Shown here: positions 50,691 to 59,391 of the stretch, piece after piece
Numbering within the stretch: the stretch's first letter is position 1
Layout of the letters: the number at the start of each line of letters is the position of its first letter
DNA from: Bradyrhizobium sp. DOA9
GTDB taxonomy: Bacteria; Pseudomonadota; Alphaproteobacteria; Rhizobiales; Xanthobacteraceae
Assembly: GCF_000617845.2 (NCBI RefSeq)
Contig: NZ_DF820425.1
Span: forward strand, 1,309,690-1,373,689
Length of the DNA: 64,000 nt
Direction of reading: 5' to 3'
Notes under the pieces: model-generated
Databases searched by the model: none
Told to the model about the DNA's origin: nothing
What the model saw: only the letters and a program-made list of their open reading frames with translations
Made by a program: the position numbers and the translations under genes

Positions 50691-51305
50691 TCACTTTCCC
50701 GACACCATCTCCTCGACCTCGCGCAGCTGCTCCTTGCCGAAGAACATCTCGTTGCCGACGAAGAAAGTCGGCGAACCGAACGCGCCGCGGGCGACCGCCT
50801 CCTCGGTGTTTTTGATCAGCTTGGCCTTGACCTCGGGTTCCTGGCTGCGGGCAAACAGCTTTTGCGCATCGAGGCCGGACGAGGCCAGCGCCTTCGCCGC
50901 GATCTCGGGATCGTCCATCTTCTTCGGCTCGCGCCACATGTGGTGGAAGGCGGCCTCGACATATGTCTCGAACACGCCCTCGATCTGCGCCGCGATCGCC
51001 GCGCGCATCAGGTTCAGCGTGTTGACGGGAAAGTGCGGATTCCAGACATAGGGCTGGACATGGAAGCGCTTGATGAAGCGCTCGGTCTCGATCTGCTGGA
51101 ACTCCCGCTTGTTCCTGACGCCGGCGAGCGTCTCGGCCGGCGACTTGTTGTTGGTCGACTTGAAGATGCCGCCGAGCAGGATCGGTACATATTCGAACTT
51201 GACGCCGATCCGCTGTTCGATCGCCGGTATAGCCAGATGGCTGAGATAGGCGTTGGGGCTACCGAAATCGAACAGGAATTGCGGGGCGGTGCGGGTCAAG
51301 ATCAT
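50691..51305 (-). CDS. DsbA-fold 2-hydroxychromene-2-carboxylate isomerase-like protein
   Basis: The 204-residue kappa-class-GST-like protein has FLFDFGSPNAYLSHLAIPAIEQRIGVKFEYVPILLGGIFKSTNN (substrate and GSH site), FPVNTLNLMRAAIAAQ, and ends AFGSPTFFVGNEMFFGKEQLREVEEM. The family isomerises aromatic ring-cleavage products or acts as a GSH-dependent oxidoreductase. No naphthalene pathway is nearby, so the physiological substrate is unknown. ATG 51305 has GGAG upstream. Confidence 0.88.
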   Translation of the reverse strand: MILTRTAPQFLFDFGSPNAYLSHLAIPAIEQRIGVKFEYVPILLGGIFKSTNNKSPAETLAGVRNKREFQQIETERFIKRFHVQPYVWNPHFPVNTLNLMRAAIAAQIEGVFETYVEAAFHHMWREPKKMDDPEIAAKALASSGLDAQKLFARSQEPEVKAKLIKNTEEAVARGAFGSPTFFVGNEMFFGKEQLREVEEMVSGK

Positions 51306-51401
51306 TCTCCCTGGCCTGGCTTTCTCAGTTGGCTTTTCCTCATTGTGGCGCAGGGCGCGCCACAGGTCCATCGTTTAATGACGATCGTAATACTCTGGCG
51401 G

Positions 51402-52751
51402 TCAGATCAGGCGCCGGATTGCCCGCTTGCGCCACACCAGGTGGTAATAGCCCATCTGCAGAATCAACATGGCGCAGAACACGATGGGATAGGCAGCCCA
51501 CACGCCGGCCAGGCCGACGGTGCGGCTGAGGATGATTGCGGCCGGCAGCTCGATCGCGGCGATCGCGAAGATCGACAGCAGCATCGGCGTCAACGCGACG
51601 CCGGCGCCGCGCATCGCGCCCGAGAACACGGTCGCGAGCCCGAACGGCACCGAGCTCCACAAGGCGATGTCGAGCAATCCCTTCGCCAGATCCAGCACGG
51701 CGTCGTCGGTGATGAAGATGCCGAGCACCGCGCGCGGCGCGAGGTAGATCAGCGCCACCAGCCCGCCGGTCAGGGCGATGTTGAACGCAAGGCCCATCCG
51801 CACGATGCCGTCGAGCCGGTCCCGGTCGCCGCCGCCGATGGCCTGGGCGCCGAGGATCGAGACCGCGATCGAGATCGACATCGCCGTGAACTGGGTGTAG
51901 CCCATCACCTGGTTGACGGCGCCATAGGCGGCGGTGGCATTTGAGCCGAAGCCGTTGACGAGGCCGAGCAGCACGAGCTCGGCGATCGCCATCACCACCA
52001 TGCCGATCGCGCTCGGCAGGCCGATGCCGAGGACTTTGCCGAGCACGGCGCCGTTCAGCCTGAGGTGACGCAGCAGCGTCGCATCCGGCGCGAGCGCGTG
52101 CCTTCTCCGCAGCAGATAGACGGCCAGCACGATCAGCGTCAGCATGTTCGAGATCGCAGCGCCCCAGGCAGGACTGGTGATGCCGACCGCCGGCAATCCG
52201 AACGTACCGCGGATCAGCATCGGCGTCAGGATCAGGCCGATCGCCGTCGACATGGCCAGCGCCAGCAGCGGTGTCAGTCCATCGCCGACGCCGCGGATCA
52301 TCGCCGTCATCAGCAGGAAGACGAAGCCGAGCGGCATCGTCAGCAGCATGATGCGCGCATAGGCGCTGGCTTCATCGAGAATGTCCGCGGGCGTGGCAAG
52401 CATGACCATCAAGGGTCGGCTGAAGATCCCGCCAACGAGTGCAATCGAAATCGAGAGCAGCAAGCCGACGGCGAGTGTCGTGCCGACGATGATCTTGATG
52501 CGGCCATGCTCTCCGGCGCCAAAAGCCTGGCCGATCAGCACGGTGGCACCGGTGCTCAGCCCCATGACGAAGGCGAACAGGAAGAACATCACCGGGAAGA
52601 ACGCCGAGACCGCGGCGAGCGCGTCGACGCCGATCATCTGGCCGACATAGACGTTGCTGACGGTGCCGAACAGCGATTGCAGCGCGTTGCTCAGCATCAG
52701 GGGTGCGAGGAAGCGGAGGAACGTGGTCCAGAGCGGTCTTGCGGCAGACAT
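51402..52751 (-). CDS. MATE-family multidrug efflux pump
   Basis: The 449-residue protein has about 12 TM helices. It begins WTTFLRFLAPLMLSNALQSLFGTVSNVYVGQMIGVDALAAVSAF, with the MATE double repeat seen again near LNGAVLGKVLGIGLPSAIGMVVMAIAELVLLGLVNGFGSNATAAYGAVNQV. It exports cationic compounds using Na+ or H+. It is 89 bp downstream of a DUF2239 gene and may share its promoter, which has palindromic operators, so the group could be an inducible resistance unit. Confidence 0.93.
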   Translation of the reverse strand: MSAARPLWTTFLRFLAPLMLSNALQSLFGTVSNVYVGQMIGVDALAAVSAFFPVMFFLFAFVMGLSTGATVLIGQAFGAGEHGRIKIIVGTTLAVGLLLSISIALVGGIFSRPLMVMLATPADILDEASAYARIMLLTMPLGFVFLLMTAMIRGVGDGLTPLLALAMSTAIGLILTPMLIRGTFGLPAVGITSPAWGAAISNMLTLIVLAVYLLRRRHALAPDATLLRHLRLNGAVLGKVLGIGLPSAIGMVVMAIAELVLLGLVNGFGSNATAAYGAVNQVMGYTQFTAMSISIAVSILGAQAIGGGDRDRLDGIVRMGLAFNIALTGGLVALIYLAPRAVLGIFITDDAVLDLAKGLLDIALWSSVPFGLATVFSGAMRGAGVALTPMLLSIFAIAAIELPAAIILSRTVGLAGVWAAYPIVFCAMLILQMGYYHLVWRKRAIRRLI

Positions 52752-52840
52752 GGAATTGGCCTTTCATCAGGGCGTGCGAAGCCGTTGCCGCGCAATGCGC
52801 GGCTCGGCCGTCGATAGGGTCGTGAAGAGCGGTGCGCGGT

Positions 52841-53428
52841 TTAGGCGCGGTCGCTGTAGGCGAGCTTGACGATGTGGTCGCGGATGTCGGTCGGCCAGTC
52901 CGCAATCAGTCCGGTGAAGCGCCGCCGGTCCTCTGCGAACAGCGCGCGCGAAGCTTCCTCGAACTGCGGCAGATCGCCGGCCATGGTCGACATGAAGTGG
53001 TAGGCCGCATCGCGCGCCTGCCGCTCGCGGTCCTTGTCGCCGCTGGCGCGCCTGGCCTCGTCGACGAGCTTGCGCAGCGCGACCGAAGCGCCGCCGGCCT
53101 GTGCGTTGAGCCACTCCCAGTGCCGCGGCAGCAAGGTCACCTCGCGCGCGACCACGCCGAGCTTCGGCCGGCCGCGTCCGCGCGGCTCGGCGGGGGCTGT
53201 GGCCGTCTCGGCTTGCGGCATGAGCGTTGCCAGCCGGGCCAGCACCTCGCGGTCGTCACCGCGCAGGTCGAAATCGATCGACCGGCCCGTGCCGTCATCG
53301 AAGATGATGATCGGCTGGTCCAGCGGTTGCGTGGCACGCTTCACCGCGAGCGCGACATCGCCCGCCGTGCCGGAGGTCAGCCGGCGCTGGCCGGCGAAAG
53401 CCGTGTAGGTCCCTTGCATTGGAATCAT
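52841..53428 (-). CDS. DUF2239-family protein
   Basis: The 195-residue protein includes YTAFAGQRRLTSGTAGDVALAVKRA, then a GRGRPKLGVVAREVTLLPRHWEWLNAQAGGASVALRKLVDEARRA block (the DUF2239 core with a ribbon-helix-like look) and ends AYHFMSTMAGDLPQFEEASRALFAEDRRRFTGLIADWPTDIRDHIVKLAY. Its role is unknown. The PRH/LPRHW pattern is typical. The start may be M1 or the second Met three residues on. Two TACCCGGGTA-like palindromes lie upstream, shared with the divergent GST gene. Confidence 0.82.
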   Translation of the reverse strand: MIPMQGTYTAFAGQRRLTSGTAGDVALAVKRATQPLDQPIIIFDDGTGRSIDFDLRGDDREVLARLATLMPQAETATAPAEPRGRGRPKLGVVAREVTLLPRHWEWLNAQAGGASVALRKLVDEARRASGDKDRERQARDAAYHFMSTMAGDLPQFEEASRALFAEDRRRFTGLIADWPTDIRDHIVKLAYSDRA

Positions 53429-53456
53429 TACCGTATTGATCGCGTTCCCGGCTTAA

Positions 53457-53493
53457 TACCCGGGTAAATTCGTCACGTCAATATACCCGGGTG
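53457..53493. promoter_or_regulatory. Paired ACCCGGGT palindromes, candidate operators
   Basis: TACCCGGGTA at 53457-53466 is a perfect palindrome. TACCCGGGTG at 53484-53493 has a perfect 8-bp core. The centres are 27 bp apart. They lie 29-65 bp upstream of the DUF2239 start and 92-128 bp before the GST start, so one regulator may control both directions. The regulator is unknown; none is encoded next to the site. Confidence 0.55.
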
Positions 53494-53584
53494 AAAATAT
53501 CCACGGTGACGGCTCGACAATGTGTTCCCGGGCTGGCACCAACGGCGCAGCCGATCGACCGTGCCAAGCCTTGAGGACCCCGCG

Positions 53585-54250
53585 ATGCTAACCGTTCACC
53601 ACCTCAACAATTCCCGCTCGCAGCGCGTGCTGTGGCTGCTCGAGGAGCTGGGCGTTCCTTACGAGATCGTGCGCTATCAGCGCCAGCCGGACATGCGCGC
53701 GCCGAAGGAGCTGCGCGCCATCCACCCGCTCGGCAAGTCGCCCGTCATCACCGACAACGGCAACACCATCGCCGAGTCGGGGGCGATCATCGAATATCTC
53801 ATCGGCACCTACGGCAACGGACGGCTGATCCCCCCGCCGAACACGCCGGAGCGGCTGCGCTACACCTATTGGCTGCACTATGCGGAAGGATCCGCGATGC
53901 AGCCGCTGCTGCTCAAGCTGCTGTTCACGCTGATGCCGAAGCGCGCGCCGGCGCTGCTGCGCCCGCTGGTGCGCAAGGTCTGCAACCAGGCGCTGACCGC
54001 GCTGGTCAATCCGCAGCTCAAGCAGCACATGGATTATTGGGAAGGCGAGCTCGGCAAGAGCGAGTGGTTCGCCGGCAGCGAGTTCACCGCGGCCGATATC
54101 CAGATGAGCTTTCCGCTCGAAGCCGCCCAAGCCCGCGGCGGGCTTGAGCAGGGCCATCCCAAGGCGATGGCGTTCCTGGAGCGCATCCACGCCCGGCCAG
54201 CGTACAACCGCGCGCTCGAGAAGGGCGGACCATATCAGGTTGGGCGATAG
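53585..54250 (+). CDS. Glutathione S-transferase
   Basis: The 221-residue protein has an N-terminal thioredoxin-like GST domain (HHLNNSRSQRVLWLLEELGVPYEIVRYQRQPDMRAPKELRAIHPLGKSPVITD, with the ESGAIIEYLI glutathione-binding segment) and a C-terminal helical domain (SEFTAADIQMSFPLEAAQARGG). It is related to bacterial and yeast GTT-type GSTs. ATG 53585 is the conserved start. It is divergent from DUF2239 across the ACCCGGGT palindromes. Confidence 0.93.
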   Translation: MLTVHHLNNSRSQRVLWLLEELGVPYEIVRYQRQPDMRAPKELRAIHPLGKSPVITDNGNTIAESGAIIEYLIGTYGNGRLIPPPNTPERLRYTYWLHYAEGSAMQPLLLKLLFTLMPKRAPALLRPLVRKVCNQALTALVNPQLKQHMDYWEGELGKSEWFAGSEFTAADIQMSFPLEAAQARGGLEQGHPKAMAFLERIHARPAYNRALEKGGPYQVGR

Positions 54251-54280
54251 AGTCCCTTACCCGGTCACTTCGGGAGCAGG

Positions 54281-56035
54281 CTACTGCCCCGCCGCCTCCG
54301 CGCCGCGCGTGCGCGGGTCGGCTGCGCCCAGCGGTCCGTTCGGCGTCACCAGAATCGAGTTGGCCGATGTCTGCCCCATCGGCTCGACGACGAGGTGCCC
54401 CATCGCCTTCAGCTCGCGCAGCACGTCCTCGGGAAAGCCGCGCTCGACGCGCACTTCATCCGGCAGCCATTGATGGTGCAGTCGCGGCGTTGCGACGGCC
54501 GCCGCAACATCCATCTTGTAGTCGAGCACGTTCACGATCACCTGCAGCACGGTCGAGATGATGCGGCTGCCGCCGGGCGAGCCCGTCACCAGCACCGGCT
54601 TGCCGTCCCTCAGCACGATGGTCGGCGACATCGACGACAGCGGCCGTTTGCCGGGTCCGGGCAGATTCGCCTCGAAGCCAACGAGACCATAGGCGTTGGA
54701 GGCACCGACCGCCGCGGTGAAATCGTCGAGCTCGTTGTTGAGCAGCACGCCCGTGCCCTCGGCGACGAGGCCGACGCCGTAGCTGAAGTTCAGTGTGTAG
54801 GTGTTGCTGACCGCATTGCCGCGGGCATCGACGACCGAAAAATGCGTGGTGTTGCTGCCCTCACGCGGCGTGGCAGAAGCAGACGCGAGCTCTGTTGAAG
54901 GCGTGGCGCGCTCGGGGGAAATGTGCGCGCGCAGCCTGGTGGCATAGTCCTTCGCGATGAGGGTCTCGATCGGCGCGTTGACGAAGGCGGGATCACCGAG
55001 ATAGCGGGCGCGATCGGCATAAGCGCGCTTCATGGCCTCGATCAACAGATGCAGCGATGCCGCCGATCCCTGCTTCAGATCGGCAAGAGGAAAGCCCTCG
55101 AGGATGTTGAGCGTCTCCATCAGCACGACGCCGCCGGACGAGGGCAGCGGCATCGACACGATGTCATAGCCGCGGTAGCTGCCGCGCACCGGCGTGCGGA
55201 TGACCGGCTGATACGCCTTGAGGTCGGCCGGCGTCATGATGCCGCCGGCATCGGTCACCGCCTTGGCGAGCTTCTCGGCGACCGGCCCCTCGTAGAATCC
55301 CCGCGGTCCCAGTTCAGCGACGGCCGCCAGCGTTTCGGCGAGATCGCCCTGCACCAGCCGATCGCCTTCGCCCAGCGGCGTGCCATCCGGACGCGAGAAG
55401 ATCCTGGCCGAGGACGGCCAGCGTGCCAGCCGCCGGTGCCAGCTCGGCAGCGTATCGGCCATGTCGTCGCTGACGATGAAGCCATCGCGTGCGAGCCCGA
55501 TCGCGGGCGCCAGCAGTTGCGCCAGCGTGAACTGACCCGAGCCGTACTTCTCCAATGCGAGCGCGAGACCAGCGACGGTGCCGGGCACGCCGATGCCGAG
55601 CGCGGAATCCCGCGACTTCGCCACGTCAGGCTTGCCGTCGGGTCCAAGGAAAACCTGCGGCGTGGTCGCTGCCGGCGCGGTTTCGCGATAGTCGATCGTG
55701 ATGTCTTCATTGCGATCGGCGGAATGGATCACCATGAAGCCGCCGCCGCCGATATTGCCGGCGCGCGGATAGGTCACTGCCATCGCGAAGCCGGTCGCGA
55801 CTGCGGCGTCGACGGCATTGCCGCCGCGTCGCAGAATGTCGGCGCCCACTTGCGCGGAGATCTTCTCCTGCGCCACCACCATGCCGTGCTCGGCGGCAAC
55901 GGCCCGCACCGAGTCGCGCGCGGGCGGGACATAGCCCGGCCGCGCGTCTTGAGCGGTCGCGGGGGCGAGATCGAACACCAGGACGGCAATGGCGGCCAAA
56001 AATGTCCGCCGTGTCGAATATGACGACATCATCAA
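54281..56035 (-). CDS. ggt: Gamma-glutamyltransferase precursor
   Basis: The 584-residue periplasmic Ntn-hydrolase has a signal segment (STRRTFLAAIAVLVFDLAPATAQD). The proenzyme shows FAMAVTYPRAGNIGGGGFMVIHS, VGVPGTVAGLALALEKYG, MPLPSSGGVVLMETLNIL, and the self-cleavage site NTTHFSVVDARGNAVSNTYTLNFSYG with the nucleophilic Thr near residue 397. GKRPLSSMSPTIVLRDGKPVLVTGSPGGSRIISTVLQV follows. It breaks down glutathione and gamma-glutamyl peptides. It faces the UMF1 transporter gene divergently across 97 bp. Confidence 0.94.
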   Translation of the reverse strand: MMMSSYSTRRTFLAAIAVLVFDLAPATAQDARPGYVPPARDSVRAVAAEHGMVVAQEKISAQVGADILRRGGNAVDAAVATGFAMAVTYPRAGNIGGGGFMVIHSADRNEDITIDYRETAPAATTPQVFLGPDGKPDVAKSRDSALGIGVPGTVAGLALALEKYGSGQFTLAQLLAPAIGLARDGFIVSDDMADTLPSWHRRLARWPSSARIFSRPDGTPLGEGDRLVQGDLAETLAAVAELGPRGFYEGPVAEKLAKAVTDAGGIMTPADLKAYQPVIRTPVRGSYRGYDIVSMPLPSSGGVVLMETLNILEGFPLADLKQGSAASLHLLIEAMKRAYADRARYLGDPAFVNAPIETLIAKDYATRLRAHISPERATPSTELASASATPREGSNTTHFSVVDARGNAVSNTYTLNFSYGVGLVAEGTGVLLNNELDDFTAAVGASNAYGLVGFEANLPGPGKRPLSSMSPTIVLRDGKPVLVTGSPGGSRIISTVLQVIVNVLDYKMDVAAAVATPRLHHQWLPDEVRVERGFPEDVLRELKAMGHLVVEPMGQTSANSILVTPNGPLGAADPRTRGAEAAGQ

Positions 56036-56132
56036 ATTTCCGCCGTGGCGCTGAACCGGTTCACACCCGTCACCGTAATGCTATACCGTTTGCTCCGAGA
56101 GAGGCAAAACTGTTCGTGATGGGTCCTGCGTG

Positions 56133-57518
56133 ATGACGACAATCGCCCCGGATGCGACCATGGCCGGCGTGGCGCGGACCTATCCGCGGCGCGCCGCCGT
56201 CGTGAGCTGGATCTTCTTCGATTGGGCTGCGCAGCCATATTTCACGCTGATCACGACCTTCGTGTTCGCGCCTTATTTCGCGACGGCCATCGCGCCAAGT
56301 CCCGCCACCGGTCAATCCTTGTGGGGCTTTGCAATGGCGGCCGCGGGCCTTGCGATCGCGCTGTTGTCGCCGGTGCTCGGCGCCATCGCCGACGCTTCGG
56401 GCCGCAGGAAACCGTGGATCGCGGGTTTCGGTATGGTGCTGGTGCTGGCGTCCTGCACACTCTGGATCGGCAAGCCCGGCGATCATGCCATCATTCCGCT
56501 GGTGCTCACCGCAGTTGCGCTCGCCAGCGTCGGCGCGGAATTCGCCACGCTCTTCAACAACGCGATGATGCCGACCCTGGTGCCGCCGGAGCGAATCGGC
56601 CGGCTTTCCGGCACCGGCTGGGCCACGGGCTACATTGGCGGCATCGTCAGCCTGATCATCGTGCTCGGCCTGCTCGCCGCCAATCCGGAGACCGGCCGCA
56701 CGCTGCTCGGCGTCACGCCGCTCTTTGGCCTCGATCCCCTCACGCGTCAGGGCGATCGTGCCGCGGGGCCGCTGACCGGGCTGTGGTTCATCATCTTCGT
56801 GACGCCGATGTTCCTGTTCACGCCGGATTACCCGGCGAAGCGGCCGTTGCGGGTGGCGCTGCGCGCGGGCCTGTCGGAGCTGAAGCAGTCGATCGAGAAT
56901 CTGCCGAGGCGAAAATCGCTCGCGGCGTTCCTGCTCGCCAACATGATCTACACCGATGGCCTGGTGTCTCTGTTCGCCTTCGGCGGCATCTATGCCGCCG
57001 GCACCTTCGGCTGGCACACGATCCAGATCGGGACGTTCGGCATCATGCTGGCGATTGCCGGAGCGCTCGGCGCCTGGATCGGCGGCAAGCTGGATGATCG
57101 TCTCGGTCCGAAGCGCGTCATCGCCGGCAGCCTGCTGGTCCTGTTGCTGTCGGTGGCCGCGATTCTTCTGGTCGACAAGGACAGTGTCCTGTTCGTCAAG
57201 ACCGCGCTGCCGCAAGCCGGCGCTCCCCTGTTCTCGAGTGCGGCCGAGCGCGCCTATCTCGTGCTGGGCTGCCTGATCGGTGCCGCCGGCGGCCCGCTCC
57301 AGGCTGCTTCCCGCACGCTGTTGATCCACCTCGCACCGAAGGATCGCATCGCGCAATATTTCGGCCTGTTCGCGCTGACGGGAAAGGTGACGTCCTTCAT
57401 CGGCCCGCTGCTGATCGGCATGGTCACCGCGCTGACCGCCAGCCAGAAGGCCGGCATGGCCGTGCTGGTCGTGTTCTTCGTCGCGGGGCTCGGGCTGTTG
57501 ATGCGGGTGCGGGAGTAG
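56133..57518 (+). CDS. UMF1-family MFS transporter (Atg22-like)
   Basis: The 461-residue protein has about 12 helices. The N-terminus [31 protein letters not shown] is the UMF1 signature, and [16 protein letters not shown] is the MFS loop 2-3 motif. The substrate is unknown; yeast Atg22 exports amino acids. It is divergent from ggt, so a link to peptide or amino-acid recycling is possible but inferred. GTG 56130 overlaps the ATG 56133 start. Confidence 0.9.
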   Translation: MTTIAPDATMAGVARTYPRRAAVVSWIFFDWAAQPYFTLITTFVFAPYFATAIAPSPATGQSLWGFAMAAAGLAIALLSPVLGAIADASGRRKPWIAGFGMVLVLASCTLWIGKPGDHAIIPLVLTAVALASVGAEFATLFNNAMMPTLVPPERIGRLSGTGWATGYIGGIVSLIIVLGLLAANPETGRTLLGVTPLFGLDPLTRQGDRAAGPLTGLWFIIFVTPMFLFTPDYPAKRPLRVALRAGLSELKQSIENLPRRKSLAAFLLANMIYTDGLVSLFAFGGIYAAGTFGWHTIQIGTFGIMLAIAGALGAWIGGKLDDRLGPKRVIAGSLLVLLLSVAAILLVDKDSVLFVKTALPQAGAPLFSSAAERAYLVLGCLIGAAGGPLQAASRTLLIHLAPKDRIAQYFGLFALTGKVTSFIGPLLIGMVTALTASQKAGMAVLVVFFVAGLGLLMRVRE

Positions 57519-57540
57519 CTGCACCACGCAACTCTATCCT

Positions 57541-57622
57541 CGTCATTGCGAGGAGCACTTGCGACGAAGCAATCCAGACCTTCCTTGCGGAGACAGATTG
57601 CTTCGCTTCGCTCGCAATGACG
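57541..57622. repeat. Dispersed palindromic repeat, copy C (CGTCATTGCGAG family)
   Basis: CGTCATTGCGAGGAGCACTTGCGACGAAGCAATCCAGA pairs with CAGATTGCTTCGCTTCGCTCGCAATGACG. The copies at 7187-7270 and 12138-12217 have the same outline with different loops. It lies between convergent genes. Confidence 0.85.
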
Positions 57623-57633
57623 AGTCGATGGAC

Positions 57634-59226
57634 TCAATGCCTGAAGTGCCGCGTTCCCGTGAACACCATGGCGATGCCGTGCTCGTCGGCGGCCTTGATC
57701 ACCTCGTCGTCGCGCATCGAGCCGCCGGGCTGGACCACGGCAGTGGCGCCGGCTTCGATGCAGGCGAGCATGCCGTCGGCGAACGGGAAGAACGCATCCG
57801 AGGCCACCACCGAACCCTTGGTGAGCGGCTCGGCGAGCTTCAGTTCGGCCGCCGCATCCTGCGCCTTGCGCGCGGCGATCCGCGCCGAATCCACCCGGCT
57901 CATCTGGCCCGCGCCGATCCCGACGGTGGCGAGATCCCTGGCATAGATGATGGTGTTGGACTTGACGTGCTTTGCCACCCGGAACGCGAATTTCAGGTCG
58001 CGCATTTCCGCATCCGTCGGCGCGCGCCTGGTCACGACCTTGAAGGTCATGTCGTCGACCACCGCGTTGTCGCGGCTCTGCACCAGCAGACCGCCCGCCA
58101 CCGTCTTGGCGGTGAGGCCCGGCGCACGCGGATCGGGCAGGCTGCCAGCGAGCAGCAGGCGGAGGTTCTTCTTGCCGCCGATGATGGCGATCGCCTCTTC
58201 GCTGGCGTCGGGCGCGATGATGACCTCGGTGAAGATCTTGGTGATCTCGCGCGCGGTATCGGCATCGAGCGGACGGTTCATCGCGATGATGCCGCCGAAC
58301 GCGGACGTCGAATCGCAAGCCAGCGCCCTGCGATAGGCCTCGACGAGGTTCGGCCCCTCGGCGACGCCACAGGGATTGGCGTGCTTGACGATGACGCAGG
58401 CCGCGGTGCGCTTGGCGTCGAACTCGCCGATGCATTCATAGGCCGCATCGGTGTCGTTGATGTTGTTGTAGGAGAGCTCCTTGCCCTGCAGCTGCTGCGC
58501 GGTGGAGACGCCAGGACGCTTGTCCGGCGTCGCATAGAACGCGGCGGTCTGGTGCGGGTTCTCGCCATAGCGCAGCGACTGGATCAGGCGGCCGCCGAAA
58601 GCGCGGAAATCGGGCGCGTCGATCTCGAGCTGGCGGTTGAACCAGTTCGAGATCGCGGCGTCATAAGCCGCGGTGCGCGCATAGGCCTTTGCGGCAAGTC
58701 GACGGCGCAAGCCCAGCGTGGTCGCGCCGTGGTTGGCGGCGAGCTCGTCGAGCACGGCCTGATAATCCTGCGCCTCGACCACGACAGCGACATCGTCATG
58801 GTTCTTCGCAGCGGCGCGGATCATTGCGGGGCCGCCGATGTCGATATTCTCGATGCAATCCTCGAAGCCGGCGCCTTTGTCGACGGTCGCCTCGAACGGA
58901 TAGAGATTGACGACGAGCAGGTCGATCGGAGCAATGCCGTGCGCCTTCATCGCATCCGCATGCTCCTTGTTGTCGCGGATCGCGAGCAGGCCGCCATGCA
59001 CCTTCGGATGCAGCGTCTTGACGCGACCGTCCATCATCTCGGGGAAGCCGGTCAGCTCGGACACGTCCTTCACCTTGAGGCCGGCCGCGGCGATGGCCTT
59101 GGCGGTGCCGCCGGTCGAGACCAGCTCGACATCACGCGCGGCGAGCGCCTTGGCGAACTCGATCAGGCCGGTCTTGTCGGAGACGGAAAGGAGAGCGCGG
59201 GTGACGCGGCGGGGATGGTCAGTCAT
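57634..59226 (-). CDS. purH: Bifunctional AICAR formyltransferase / IMP cyclohydrolase
   Basis: The 530-residue enzyme performs the last two steps of IMP synthesis. The N-terminal MGS-like IMPCH domain starts [46 protein letters not shown] and contains [14 protein letters not shown]. The AICARFT part has [29 protein letters not shown] and [56 protein letters not shown]. Length equals E. coli PurH (529). ATG 59226 is chosen over a TTG 6 bp upstream. It is downstream of a heparinase-like gene after 165 bp. Confidence 0.97.
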   Translation of the reverse strand: MTDHPRRVTRALLSVSDKTGLIEFAKALAARDVELVSTGGTAKAIAAAGLKVKDVSELTGFPEMMDGRVKTLHPKVHGGLLAIRDNKEHADAMKAHGIAPIDLLVVNLYPFEATVDKGAGFEDCIENIDIGGPAMIRAAAKNHDDVAVVVEAQDYQAVLDELAANHGATTLGLRRRLAAKAYARTAAYDAAISNWFNRQLEIDAPDFRAFGGRLIQSLRYGENPHQTAAFYATPDKRPGVSTAQQLQGKELSYNNINDTDAAYECIGEFDAKRTAACVIVKHANPCGVAEGPNLVEAYRRALACDSTSAFGGIIAMNRPLDADTAREITKIFTEVIIAPDASEEAIAIIGGKKNLRLLLAGSLPDPRAPGLTAKTVAGGLLVQSRDNAVVDDMTFKVVTRRAPTDAEMRDLKFAFRVAKHVKSNTIIYARDLATVGIGAGQMSRVDSARIAARKAQDAAAELKLAEPLTKGSVVASDAFFPFADGMLACIEAGATAVVQPGGSMRDDEVIKAADEHGIAMVFTGTRHFRH

Positions 59227-59391
59227 GAGCAAGATCCTCTGTTCAGGGAGTGTCTATGCCCAGGCGCGCGGCTCATATGTCCCGCGCTTCCCGATGGTGC
59301 TCCATCCAAGGTCGCCAGTCGCGCGAGCGAGCGCTCGATAGCAGCTTTCGCCGCTTTTCACAACGACGAGATAGGGCCGGATCGCGCCTGT

